From assembly GCA_015061185.1 (NCBI GenBank), contig SUWZ01000021.1, positions 1 to 48,667 on the forward strand: a stretch of DNA of 48,667 bases, in the 5' to 3' direction. Positions 25,360-33,647 of the stretch are shown here, piece by piece. Under the pieces are notes generated by a model. The model did not search any database and was not told where the DNA came from. It worked only from the letters and a program-made list of their open reading frames with translations. The stretch comes from Bacteroidales bacterium. Its GTDB lineage: Bacteria; Bacteroidota; Bacteroidia; Bacteroidales; Paludibacteraceae. The translations under genes and the position numbers were made by a program. Each line of letters starts with the position of its first letter. Within the stretch, counting starts at the first letter, position 1.

Positions 25360-26196
25360 ATGGTGAAACAAGTATCAAAATTAACAGTCGTTATTCTTCT
25401 TTGGGGACTATTTACTTGCTGTAGCGAAATGCAAAAATCAAATAATGATTTGCCTACAGAGGCTAACTCTTTTATGAATAACCATTTCAAAGAGACTCCC
25501 ATCATACAAATCAATACTACATCAAAAAAGATGGATTATGAAACTGTTTTAGAGAACGGGACAGAGATTAATTACAACAACATAGGAGAATGGGAAGAAA
25601 TAAATTTTAAATGGAATCCTATTCCTCAATCTTTTTTGAATGAATTACCGAAAGCCATATTGGATTACATAGATGAAAATTATCCGGAAGAAACAATCCA
25701 TAAAATAGAAAGGAAGCATTTCGGTCGTAAGAATTTAATCTATCGCATCCAATTTCATAAACCCAATGATGTCGAAATTAGTTTTACTCAGAATGGAGAA
25801 CTGATCAGCGACAATCCGAACGAAAAGAAATTACCATCTGCTACCAAGGCTTTCTTGAAAAAACATTATCCGGAATCGAATATTATCTCTATCGTTGATG
25901 ATGTTGATGGCGATTTTGAAGTTCGTCTGGACAATAAATCGGAATTGGATTTCGATCGTAAAGGTATGTGGTTTCAACTTGACTCTAAAAAGAAACCATT
26001 CCCTAATTCTATTATTCAACTTCTACCAAACGAAATGATAAAATATATCTCCCAAAACTACCCGGAACAATTTATTAAAGAGGTGGAAAAGAAAAGTTAT
26101 GGTTACCGCATCACATTGAACAAACCGAATAATATCGAACTCTGCTTTACAGGAAGCGGAATTTTAATAGAAGCAGAAGAGGTTCCTGTCAATTGA
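25360..26196 (+). CDS. Lipoprotein with two PepSY-like (DUF2874) domains
   Basis: A 278-residue exported protein. The signal peptide ends in a lipobox-like LFTCC, so lipidation at C20 or C21 is likely. Two repeated units follow (about 35-150 and 155-275), each made of a pair of segments with the pattern ...ILDYIDENYPEETIHKIER... and ...EISFTQNGELI... Comparable strings in the second unit are KYISQNYPEQFIKEVEKK and IELCFTGSGILIEA. This matches the PepSY-like family of Bacteroidota periplasmic proteins, whose role is unknown. A SUMF1-domain gene follows 57 bp later, probably on the same transcript. Confidence 0.82.
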   Translation: MVKQVSKLTVVILLWGLFTCCSEMQKSNNDLPTEANSFMNNHFKETPIIQINTTSKKMDYETVLENGTEINYNNIGEWEEINFKWNPIPQSFLNELPKAILDYIDENYPEETIHKIERKHFGRKNLIYRIQFHKPNDVEISFTQNGELISDNPNEKKLPSATKAFLKKHYPESNIISIVDDVDGDFEVRLDNKSELDFDRKGMWFQLDSKKKPFPNSIIQLLPNEMIKYISQNYPEQFIKEVEKKSYGYRITLNKPNNIELCFTGSGILIEAEEVPVN

Positions 26197-26253
26197 TGCC
26201 ATAGTTACTATTTCTCAACCTATCTTAAAAGTTAACATTCTACAATAGAATTT

Positions 26254-27117
26254 ATGAGAAAGTTATTCCTTCTTTTACTTTTAGTTTTATCGTCTTGTTA
26301 TGCTTTTGCAGAAAAGCCGAGCAAAGAGAGAGGGGCAGCATCTAAAAAGCAAGCCGCTCAACAAACACAACCTAAGCAATCTTCTGCTTACGCCCAAGAT
26401 CAGATTAACAGAAAAAAGGCAATGCTCAACTTTAAGATGATTTTTGTTGAAGGTGGCTCTTTTACAATGGGGTGCACGGCTGAACAAGGTGAGGATTGCG
26501 TTAAATCTGAAAAGCCTGCTCATCCTGTTTTTGTCAGAAGTTATGCTATTAGCAAAAACCTAGTTACTCAACGTCAATGGCGAGAGGTGATGGGGAAAAA
26601 TCCGAGTGTAATGGGTGATGATGATTCTCCTGTTACTAATGTATCTTGGAATGATGTCCAAAAATTCCTCAAAAAACTTAATAATTTCTTAGGGAAAAAC
26701 TATCGTTTGCCTACCGAAGCAGAATGGGAATATGCTGCTCGAGGAGGAACTTATACCAACGACATGAAGTATAGTGGAAGTAATGATATAGGAGAGGTTG
26801 GTTGGTACAAAAACAACTCTAACGATGTCATTCACCCTGTCGGCAGAAAAAAAGGGAATGAATTGGAGATCAATGACATGAGTGGGAATATATGGGAATG
26901 GTGTTCTGATTGGTATGCCTCCTATCCTGAAGATACCGAAACAGAATTGATAAATCCACAAGGTGGAGAAACCGGCACCGAACGTGTTGTTCGTGGCGGA
27001 TATTACGAGGGACCTGCCACCTTCTGCAGAGTCTCTTGCAGAAACAAAAATAAACCTGACCAAGCCTCAGACATCATCGGATTCAGATTGGTTGAGGATA
27101 GAGATGGAAACGAATAA
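26254..27117 (+). CDS. SUMF1/formylglycine-generating-enzyme-fold exported protein
   Basis: A 287-residue protein with the FGE-sulfatase fold. The signal sequence contains a lipobox LSSC (C15) and a possible cleavage at AFA-EK, so it is either a lipoprotein or periplasmic. After a Gln/Lys-rich linker come the fold's hallmarks: FVEGGSFTMGC, SPVTNVSWNDVQKFLKKLN, YRLPTEAEWEYAARGG, MSGNIWEWCSDWYA, RVVRGGYY and the final DIIGFRLV. True FGE uses a Cys pair spaced C-x4-C; here the matching place reads FCRVSCRNKNKPD (C-x3-C), so enzymatic formylglycine formation is not supported. A structural or ligand-binding role, as in GldJ-type proteins, is more likely. Confidence 0.87.
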   Translation: MRKLFLLLLLVLSSCYAFAEKPSKERGAASKKQAAQQTQPKQSSAYAQDQINRKKAMLNFKMIFVEGGSFTMGCTAEQGEDCVKSEKPAHPVFVRSYAISKNLVTQRQWREVMGKNPSVMGDDDSPVTNVSWNDVQKFLKKLNNFLGKNYRLPTEAEWEYAARGGTYTNDMKYSGSNDIGEVGWYKNNSNDVIHPVGRKKGNELEINDMSGNIWEWCSDWYASYPEDTETELINPQGGETGTERVVRGGYYEGPATFCRVSCRNKNKPDQASDIIGFRLVEDRDGNE

Positions 27118-27120
27118 GAG

Positions 27121-27153
27121 GTGAAATTTGTTGTAGATATCAATAAATTTCAC
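27121..27153 (+). terminator. A/T-rich hairpin after the SUMF1 gene
   Basis: GTGAAATTT and AAATTTCAC pair perfectly around a 15-nt loop just after the stop at 27117. A short T-rich run (CTTTTGC) follows. It may act as a weak terminator. Confidence 0.4.
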
Positions 27154-27264
27154 GACTTTTGCATGCGTTTTTGAAGGGCATAGTTTTCTTAACCGGCAAA
27201 CATGCAATTCAATTATCGTTTCATAACGACAGTAAAGAAGTTAAATGTTTCAAATTACTAAGCA

Positions 27265-28278
27265 ATGAAAGCATTATTTATCGGGGGAACCGGAACAATT
27301 AGCATGGCAATCTCCCAACAACTGGCACAACTGCCCGAATGGGAATTGTTCGTAATCAATAGAGGAAATAACAATGACTCTCTCCCTGCAAATGTACATC
27401 AAATTCAAGCAGACATTAATGACGAAAAAAAAGTTGAAGAATTGCTCGTTGACTTAAATTTTGATGTAGTATGTGATTTCATTGGGTTTGTTCCCGAACA
27501 AGTTGAACGCGACTACCGATTATTCAAAAATCGTACCAGACAATATATCTACATTAGTTCGGCTTCCGCTTATCAGAAACCTCTTTCATCACCAATCGTC
27601 AACGAAGCAACCCCATTAGCGAACCCCTATTGGCAATACTCACGCGACAAGATTGCTTGCGAAGAACTCTTAATGAAATTGTATCGAGAAAAAGGTTTTC
27701 CAATCACAATTGTTCGACCAAGTCACACTTACAATGAAAAATCTGTTCCTTTAGGTGTCCATGGGAAACAAGGAAGTTGGCAAGTATTAAAAAGAATGTT
27801 AGAACATAAACCGGTGATTATTCATGGAGATGGCACATCCCTTTGGACCATGACACACAACAGCGATTTTGCCAAGGGCTTTATTGGTCTAATGGGAAAT
27901 ATTCATGCTATCGGCGAAGCGTTCCAAATTACATCAGACGAATCGCTTACGTGGAACCAAATCTATCAAACTATTGCTAATCATCTTAATGTCCCGCTAA
28001 TTGCTTGTCATGTGTCGTCGGAGTTGTTAGCTGCAACATCTGATTACGACCTAACCGGAAGTTTGATTGGAGACAAAGCCAATTCTGTTATTTTCGATAA
28101 TAAAAAATTAAAACGTGTGGTCCCTAATTTCTGTGCAACAACTCGGTTTGATCAAGGAATTCGTCAAACAATAGACTATGTTCTTTCCCATAAAGAATGT
28201 CAACGAGAAGACAAAGAGTTTGATGAATGGTGCGACAATATTGTAAGTAAAATAGAAAACATAAAGAAGAATTTTTAA
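27265..28278 (+). CDS. NAD-dependent epimerase/dehydratase family protein
   Basis: An extended SDR of 337 residues. The nucleotide-binding turn is GGTGTIS (residues 7-13), followed by INRG and a catalytic YSRDK (Y125, K129) preceded by YISSASAYQ. The later region with VRPSHTYNEK and GTSLWTMTHNSDFAKGFIGL resembles the CSP41-like/nucleotide-sugar group. The substrate is unknown. The second SDR gene starts 12 bp downstream, so the two probably act in one pathway, perhaps modification of a sugar or small ketone. Confidence 0.85.
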   Translation: MKALFIGGTGTISMAISQQLAQLPEWELFVINRGNNNDSLPANVHQIQADINDEKKVEELLVDLNFDVVCDFIGFVPEQVERDYRLFKNRTRQYIYISSASAYQKPLSSPIVNEATPLANPYWQYSRDKIACEELLMKLYREKGFPITIVRPSHTYNEKSVPLGVHGKQGSWQVLKRMLEHKPVIIHGDGTSLWTMTHNSDFAKGFIGLMGNIHAIGEAFQITSDESLTWNQIYQTIANHLNVPLIACHVSSELLAATSDYDLTGSLIGDKANSVIFDNKKLKRVVPNFCATTRFDQGIRQTIDYVLSHKECQREDKEFDEWCDNIVSKIENIKKNF

Positions 28279-28290
28279 ACAATTGATAAA

Positions 28291-29034
28291 ATGGTAAATG
28301 TAAAAGGTAAATGGACCCTGATTACGGGTGCTGCCAGAGGAATTGGTTATTTGGCAGCTCAATTTATGGCAAAACAAGGAAGCAACTTAATTTTGCAAAG
28401 TAGAAACATCGCTCACACTGAGAAAATTTTGTCTGAAGTAAAGTCATTAGGTGTTGAAGCATTTGCGGTAGAGGCAGAATTGGGATGCGAAGAGAGTGTA
28501 CGTAAAATGTTATCTGCAATTGATGCATTGGGTGTCAATGTTGAAATTGTATTGAACAATGCCGGATTTCAAATCGGTTATAGAACAGACTATTTCAAAA
28601 CACCTATTGCAGACTATACAGAAAGTTTTAAAGTAAATACAATTGCTCCTGCAATGATTTGCTACCATTTCCTTCCTAAGATGATCGAAAATGGGTTTGG
28701 TCGTATCGTAAATACAACAAGCGGTATTCGCTTAGAACCGGAACAAGCCGGCTATTCTGCCAGTAAAGCAGCTTTAGATAAGATCACAATCGATTTAGGC
28801 TCAAAAATAGAGGGAACAGACGTAACCATCAGCCTCACTGATCCGGGATGGTGCCGTACCGACTTGGGAGGACCTAAAGCTCCTAATGCTCCGGAGAGCG
28901 CATTGCCAGGCGTTATTGTTGGTGCTTTTATAGACGACAAGAAATCAGGCAGACTATTTAGCGCAGGTGATTTTTATGATTTATCTTTAGAAGAGGCTGT
29001 TGCAAAAGCTGAAAAGATGAATTCTGTGTATTAA
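28291..29034 (+). CDS. Short-chain dehydrogenase/reductase
   Basis: A classical SDR of 247 residues. It has the cofactor motif TGAARGIG (12-19), NNAG, and the catalytic YSASK (Y155, K159) preceded by VNTTSGI. The C-terminal substrate loop (DPGWCRTDLGGPKAPNAPES) differs from typical FabG, so a role in fatty-acid synthesis is not assumed. It forms a two-gene unit with the upstream epimerase and ends at a bidirectional terminator shared with trpB. Confidence 0.9.
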   Translation: MVNVKGKWTLITGAARGIGYLAAQFMAKQGSNLILQSRNIAHTEKILSEVKSLGVEAFAVEAELGCEESVRKMLSAIDALGVNVEIVLNNAGFQIGYRTDYFKTPIADYTESFKVNTIAPAMICYHFLPKMIENGFGRIVNTTSGIRLEPEQAGYSASKAALDKITIDLGSKIEGTDVTISLTDPGWCRTDLGGPKAPNAPESALPGVIVGAFIDDKKSGRLFSAGDFYDLSLEEAVAKAEKMNSVY

Positions 29035-29058
29035 CCCACTAACAGAAAACATATAAAA

Positions 29059-29096
29059 AAGAGACTGAGTAGAGATAAAATCCGACTCAGTCTCTT
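29059..29096. terminator. Bidirectional terminator between the SDR gene and trpB
   Basis: AAGAGACTGAGT and ACTCAGTCTCTT form a perfect 12-bp stem with a 14-nt loop. T runs follow on both strands (AATTTTA on plus, TTTTTT on minus), so it can stop both convergent units. Confidence 0.9.
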
Positions 29097-29122
29097 AATT
29101 TTAGTAGTCAAACCAACTCAAC

Positions 29123-30487
29123 TTAAACCAATTTCTCCAATTTAGCCACATTTTGGTCGATAACCTCCTGAGGCAAATCATAATTGGTAAGATCACCGGC
29201 ATTGAATTGATCGTATGCAGTCATGTCAATCAAACCATGACCGGACAAACAGAACAAAATATTCTTTTGAACTCCCTCTTCCTTAGCCTTCAACGCTTCC
29301 CTTATAGTTGCAGCAATTGCGTGAGCAGATTCAGGAGCAGGTATAATTCCTTCTGATTGAGCAAACAATGTTGCCGCTTGGAAACTTTCCAACTGTGGAA
29401 TATCGACACCCTCCATGTATCCGTCCTTAATCAATTGACTCACAATTGTTCCTGCACCATGGTAACGTAAACCACCTGCATGAATATGAGCAGGAGCGAA
29501 ATCATGCCCCAAGGTAAACATTGGCATCATTGGAGTTAATCCTGCCTCATCACCAAAATCATATTGGAAAATCCCTCTAGTCAATTTAGGACAAGAAGCC
29601 GGCTCAGCTGCAAGAAACTTTGTATTCTTTCCATCCAAAATAGTATGTCTCATGAAAGGGAAAGATATACCACCAAAATTAGAACCACCACCAAAACAGC
29701 CAATAACAATGTCAGGATACGCTTCTGCCATCTCCATCTGTTTTTCAGCCTCCAAACCAATAATTGTTTGATGTAAAGTAACATGATTCAAAACGCTACC
29801 CAAAACATACTTACAATTAGGAGTTTGCATAGCCAGTTCAACAGCCTCAGAAATTGCAGTACCCAAACTACCTCTATAATTTGGAGTTTCAGTCAAAATC
29901 TTTCGTCCCACTTTTGTGCTCATACTTGGAGAAGCAATCACTTGCGCACCAAATGTTTGCATAATCGAACGACGGTACGGTTTTTGTTCATAACTAACTT
30001 TCACCATAAACACAGCCAACTCCAATCCAAAAGCTTTTGCTGCATACGACAAAGCTGCGCCCCATTGTCCGGCACCGGTCTCTGTCGTAATATTAGTTAC
30101 CCCCTCTTGCTTACAATAATAAGCTTGAGCCAATGCTGAATTTAATTTATGAGAACCAATCGGACTCACACTTTCATTCTTAAAATAAATATGAGCCGGT
30201 GTATCTAATGCTTTTTCCAAACCGTATGCTCGAACCAAAGGCGTTGAACGGTAATTCTTATACATCTCATACACCTGTTCAGGAATCTCTATCCACGCAT
30301 CAGTTGTATTCAACTCTTGTTCAGAACATGCACGATTGAACACATGCGTCATATCATCCAACGTCATAGGCTTTTTTGTAGCCGGATTCAACATTGGCAA
30401 CGGCTTCGTCTTCATGTCAGCCACAATGTTGTACCATTGTTTCGGAATGGCATTCTCTTCGAGAAAGAATCTTTTTTGTCTTTCCAT
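29123..30487 (-). CDS. trpB: Tryptophan synthase beta-like protein, TrpB2 type
   Basis: TrpB is the PLP enzyme that makes tryptophan from indole and serine. The 454-residue protein belongs to the longer TrpB2 class. PLP-binding Lys K114 lies in SPIGSHKLNSALAQAYY, the catalytic Glu E136 in ETGAGQWGAAL, the phosphate-binding loop is FGGGSNFGG, and the end motif is SGHGLIDMTAYD. All look intact. No trpA or other trp genes are adjacent, so it may work as a stand-alone indole-salvage synthase, as proposed for TrpB2 proteins. Control by tryptophan is strongly indicated by the attenuator in its ~390-nt leader. Confidence 0.95.
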   Translation of the reverse strand: MERQKRFFLEENAIPKQWYNIVADMKTKPLPMLNPATKKPMTLDDMTHVFNRACSEQELNTTDAWIEIPEQVYEMYKNYRSTPLVRAYGLEKALDTPAHIYFKNESVSPIGSHKLNSALAQAYYCKQEGVTNITTETGAGQWGAALSYAAKAFGLELAVFMVKVSYEQKPYRRSIMQTFGAQVIASPSMSTKVGRKILTETPNYRGSLGTAISEAVELAMQTPNCKYVLGSVLNHVTLHQTIIGLEAEKQMEMAEAYPDIVIGCFGGGSNFGGISFPFMRHTILDGKNTKFLAAEPASCPKLTRGIFQYDFGDEAGLTPMMPMFTLGHDFAPAHIHAGGLRYHGAGTIVSQLIKDGYMEGVDIPQLESFQAATLFAQSEGIIPAPESAHAIAATIREALKAKEEGVQKNILFCLSGHGLIDMTAYDQFNAGDLTNYDLPQEVIDQNVAKLEKLV

Positions 30488-30520
30488 ACTTTTATTATTT
30501 TTCTAATAGTTAACAATTTT

Positions 30521-30713
30521 AGAAGTTGTTTAAAATCTTTCTTGAAATTCTTAAAGAAGTGAATTCGAACGGATTTTATAACTTAAAAGCAGAAATAGTC
30601 AACTATTCTCAACTTTAAGAGGTAAAAGCCTTCAAAAGCACACTCTAAGAAGTCACGATTTTACTTTTTATACTTTCGTTACTTTAGATTCAATAAAATT
30701 TTAAACGGCTTCT
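30521..30713. repeat. Inverted-repeat element D in the trpB leader
   Basis: The left arm AGAAGTTGTTTAAAATCT (30521-30538) and the inverse of the right arm, AGAAGCCGTTTAAAATTT (30696-30713), match at 15 of 18 positions. The 193-bp element has no reading frame and lies between the attenuator and the trpB start, so it is transcribed when the attenuator reads through. It looks like a decayed insertion. Confidence 0.5.
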
Positions 30714-30724
30714 TAATTAAAGGC

Positions 30725-30756
30725 AAAAAAATAACCGCAGGTGGATGCCTGCGGTT
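30725..30756 (-). terminator. Attenuator terminator (segments 3:4) in the trpB leader
   Basis: On the minus strand AACCGCAGG and CCTGCGGTT form a perfect 9-bp GC-rich stem with a 6-nt loop, followed by ATTTTTTT. It lies upstream of trpB and downstream of the Trp-rich leader peptide, not at the end of a gene. Confidence 0.92.
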
Positions 30757-30799
30757 TTATCATTTATATGCCATTAGAACCTCGTGCGAATCCACCAAT

Positions 30800-30850
30800 T
30801 TAGATTGAATCGCACCACCACCAATTGTTTGAAATTCTAAGTTTTTGCAT
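30800..30850 (-). CDS. Trp leader peptide with three consecutive Trp codons
   Basis: A 16-residue frame, MQKLRISNNWWWCDSI, ending in TAA. Codons 10-12 are TGG TGG TGG (30823-30815). It begins about 27 nt after the predicted transcription start and ends between attenuator segments 1 and 2. Three Trp in 16 residues, placed exactly before the 1:2 stem, mark it as a sensing peptide rather than a functional protein. Confidence 0.85.
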   Translation of the reverse strand: MQKLRISNNWWWCDSI

Positions 30851-30883
30851 ATCTTTAATTTTTGCCTTTAATGAATTACGTTG

Positions 30884-30915
30884 CAAATATAAAACACTCT
30901 TTTTTTATACACAAC
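30884..30915 (-). promoter_or_regulatory. Promoter for the trp leader and trpB
   Basis: Minus strand GTTG, 20 nt, TATATTTG: an exact -7 box and a -33 box with one mismatch. Transcription would start near 30877, 27 nt before the leader-peptide ATG. The 765-bp gap 30488-31252 thus holds element D, the attenuator, this promoter and, beyond about 30920, A/T-rich sequence and the promoter of the PBP gene. Confidence 0.7.
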
Positions 30916-31209
30916 AATTTTTCAAAAAAAAACTTCATACTAAATCCTCAATCTCTTTTTTCCTCCTATTTCCCCATTCATTTTCAATCGGTTTCGCACA
31001 GAAATATAAATGTTTTATTCATTCACCATCCATAATTCAATATTTTTTCGAGTTGTGAATGGTGAATAATTTTGCCATCTATATAAATATTTGAAATTTA
31101 ATACTTTAGGAACTGTAGTAATTTTAATACCATTACTATTTCCCTATCTATATCTTCATTCTATTTTAGGTTTTACTAAAAATCTTACCTGTATTAAAGG
31201 AATCTTCAT

Positions 31210-31217
31210 TATTTTTG
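31210..31217 (+). promoter_or_regulatory. -7 box for the class A PBP gene
   Basis: TATTTTTG matches TAnnTTTG, about 35 bp before the ATG at 31253. The -33 region is a poor match. Confidence 0.4.
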
Positions 31218-31252
31218 CAATTTAATATTTTAATCTATTTGAATTCTAACTC

Positions 31253-33616
31253 ATGTCTATACATAAAAATCTTTTAATTAAAATCGGAATCGGATTCGTC
31301 GCAATAATATTGGGTCTATATCTTTTTATCATTGCCATCAACCTCAATTTTTTAGGACTTTTTGGAAACTCCCCCACAAAGGAACAATTGGAAAATCCAA
31401 TCAACATGGAGGCCTCTGAAATCTATAGTGACGATGGTTTGTTGATAGGAAAATATTTCATCGAAAATCGCTCTTCCGTTGATTTGGAAAATATTTCACA
31501 AGCGTTTATCCAAACTTTAATTGAAACAGAAGATAAACGTTTCTACGAGCACAATGGGGTAGATTTTAAAGGTCTCTTCGGTGCATTCAAAGATGCTCTA
31601 CTTGGAAACGCTCGCGGAGCAAGTACAATTACGCAACAATTGGTGAAAAATCTATTTAAAACTCGAACTGAATTTTCCAACGGTCTATTTTGTAAAATTC
31701 CCGGTATTAGAACATTCATCATAAAGGTAAAAGAGTGGAAAGGTGCCATGACATTAGAGGAGATTTATTCTAAAGAGGAAATTCTGGAGATGTATGTCAA
31801 TACAGTCTATTTCGGAAATCACTCCTACGGAATCAAAGCTGCTGCTAAAAGTTATTTCAACCAATCTCCGGATAAACTTAACTTTCAACAATCTGCCACC
31901 TTGGTTGGAATCTTAAAAGCAACTACCTACTACAATCCTATTCGGAATCCGGAAAATAGTAAAAAGCGTAGAAATGATATTCTTGTCAACCTTCATAACG
32001 AAGGACTGATCAACAAGGAGACTTGCGACTCACTTTGCCAACTTCCAATAGAACTTCAACTCAACAACACATCTGACAACCGAGGAATTGCTCTTTACTT
32101 CCGAGAGGCGGTGTTTAATGAGATGCAATCTTGGTGTGAAGAGAATGGGAAAGACCTCTATCGAGATGGATTGAAGATTTATACCTCCATCGACTCTCGT
32201 ATGCAAAAGTATGCCGAAGAAGCGGTTAAATCCCAGATGAAAATTGTTCAAAATAATTTTAATTTACATTGGGGCGACAAAAATCCTTGGAGAGATGAAA
32301 ATCAAAATGAATTGAAAGGGTTTATCGAAGATCGCGTAAAAAAATTACCTGAATATAAACTTCTTTCAGAACGATACAACGGCAACACAGACTCCATTAT
32401 GGATGCTCTTAATCGCCCTCACCGCACAAAAGTAATTGATTATCAAACCGGACTGAAAGACACTATAATGAGTACGATAGACTCCCTAAAATACACATTA
32501 CGCTTTTTACACTGTGGCTTTGTTGTTATGGAGCCACAAACAGGAAAGGTCAAAGCGTGGGTTGGAGATGTTGATTTCAATTATTGGCAATATGACAAAG
32601 TAGTTGCCAAAAGACAACCGGGCTCTACGTTTAAATTATTTATCTACACAGAGGCTATTCGCAAAGGCCTATGTAGTTGCGACACTCGAGTGGATAGCGC
32701 AATCAATTGGAGCATAAAAGAGGAGGATGAAATAAAAATTTGGATGCCACAAAATGCCAATCGTACTTTCTCCGACGAAGAGATAACTCTAAAATCAGCA
32801 TTTGCCCGTTCTATCAATAGTGTTGCAGTACAATTAACCCGAGAATATAGTCCGGACAGCATTGTTCAATTGGCCCAATCCATGGGAATAAAAAGCAACC
32901 TTCGTCCTATTCCTTCCATTGGGTTAGGAGCAGAAGATGTTTCTCTTCTTGAAATGGTTACTGCCTACTCAACAATTGTCGATGAAGGAGAAAAACATAC
33001 CCCAATCTTAGTTACACGAATTGAAGATCGCAATGGTAACATTCTTTACGAGAACCATGGAGAAAGCGAAAAAGTGTTGGATTATGAAACAGCCTTTATC
33101 ATGCGAGATATGCTTCAAGAGGGACTAAGAGATGAGCATGGCACATCGCAACGTTTGAAGAAGTATCCTATCTTCAAGAATACAGAATATGGAGGAAAAA
33201 CCGGGACCTCTTCCAACTATTCTGATGCTTGGTATATGGGTATTTCCCCGAAACTTGTAGGTGGTGTATGGGTTGGAGGAGAATATCGCAGCATCCACTT
33301 CCGCGATGGCGCACACGGACAAGGAAGCCAGACAGCTCTTCCTATATTTGGCGATTTCATGAGTCGAGTGATGAGAGATAAAAATCTCGCTCACTATCAA
33401 GGTCTTTTTGGAGAACCGAAACAAGAAATATCAAAAACATACAACTGCGAGGAGCTTGAGAAGAAAAATATTGGAGAAGGATTCGTCAACTTTTGGAAAA
33501 AACTCTTCGGAAGGGATAAAAAAGATAGCATCAACAACGACACAACTACTAACAAGAACAAAAGCAGAAGAGAGAAAAGAAGAGAAAGGAGAGAACGCCG
33601 TAGAAACGGAAGATAA
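31253..33616 (+). CDS. Class A penicillin-binding protein (PBP1A-like)
   Basis: A bifunctional peptidoglycan synthase: an N-terminal membrane anchor (about 9-34), a GT51 glycosyltransferase domain (E93 in ETEDKRFYEHNGVD, then GASTITQQLVKNLF), and a transpeptidase domain with S458-x-x-K461 (PGSTFK), SxN in ARSINSVA and K649-T-G (GGKTGTSSN). At 787 residues it is full length. The C-terminal tail is strongly basic (KNKSRREKRRERRERRRNGR), which could bind acidic polymers or the membrane. It forms its own transcription unit, convergent with the MATE gene. Confidence 0.96.
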   Translation: MSIHKNLLIKIGIGFVAIILGLYLFIIAINLNFLGLFGNSPTKEQLENPINMEASEIYSDDGLLIGKYFIENRSSVDLENISQAFIQTLIETEDKRFYEHNGVDFKGLFGAFKDALLGNARGASTITQQLVKNLFKTRTEFSNGLFCKIPGIRTFIIKVKEWKGAMTLEEIYSKEEILEMYVNTVYFGNHSYGIKAAAKSYFNQSPDKLNFQQSATLVGILKATTYYNPIRNPENSKKRRNDILVNLHNEGLINKETCDSLCQLPIELQLNNTSDNRGIALYFREAVFNEMQSWCEENGKDLYRDGLKIYTSIDSRMQKYAEEAVKSQMKIVQNNFNLHWGDKNPWRDENQNELKGFIEDRVKKLPEYKLLSERYNGNTDSIMDALNRPHRTKVIDYQTGLKDTIMSTIDSLKYTLRFLHCGFVVMEPQTGKVKAWVGDVDFNYWQYDKVVAKRQPGSTFKLFIYTEAIRKGLCSCDTRVDSAINWSIKEEDEIKIWMPQNANRTFSDEEITLKSAFARSINSVAVQLTREYSPDSIVQLAQSMGIKSNLRPIPSIGLGAEDVSLLEMVTAYSTIVDEGEKHTPILVTRIEDRNGNILYENHGESEKVLDYETAFIMRDMLQEGLRDEHGTSQRLKKYPIFKNTEYGGKTGTSSNYSDAWYMGISPKLVGGVWVGGEYRSIHFRDGAHGQGSQTALPIFGDFMSRVMRDKNLAHYQGLFGEPKQEISKTYNCEELEKKNIGEGFVNFWKKLFGRDKKDSINNDTTTNKNKSRREKRRERRERRRNGR

Positions 33617-33647
33617 AACCTCTCAAAATCATATTGAACTCTCACAA

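Larger units (their letters stand above)
30725..30850 (-). promoter_or_regulatory. Tryptophan transcription attenuator
   Basis: Mutually exclusive pairings can be traced. Segment 1 (GTGCGATTC, 30815-30807), just after the Trp codons, pairs with segment 2 (GATTCGCAC, 30792-30784) at 8 of 9 positions. Segment 2 also contains GGTGGAT (30796-30790), which pairs with ATCCACC (30746-30740) of segment 3, the loop and inner arm of the terminator. A ribosome stalled at the three Trp codons would block segment 1, free segment 2 to pair with 3 and prevent termination. A ribosome reaching the stop codon would cover segment 2 and allow the terminator. This is the classical trp attenuation logic. Confidence 0.88.

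Noticed and set aside
26254-27117. Active formylglycine-generating enzyme
   Set aside because: The catalytic Cys pair spacing is not that of true FGE and no sulfatase gene is nearby; only the fold is supported.
30488-31252. A protein gene in the long gap before the PBP gene
   Set aside because: Frames are short and A/T-driven; the gap is explained by a repeat element, the attenuator and promoters.
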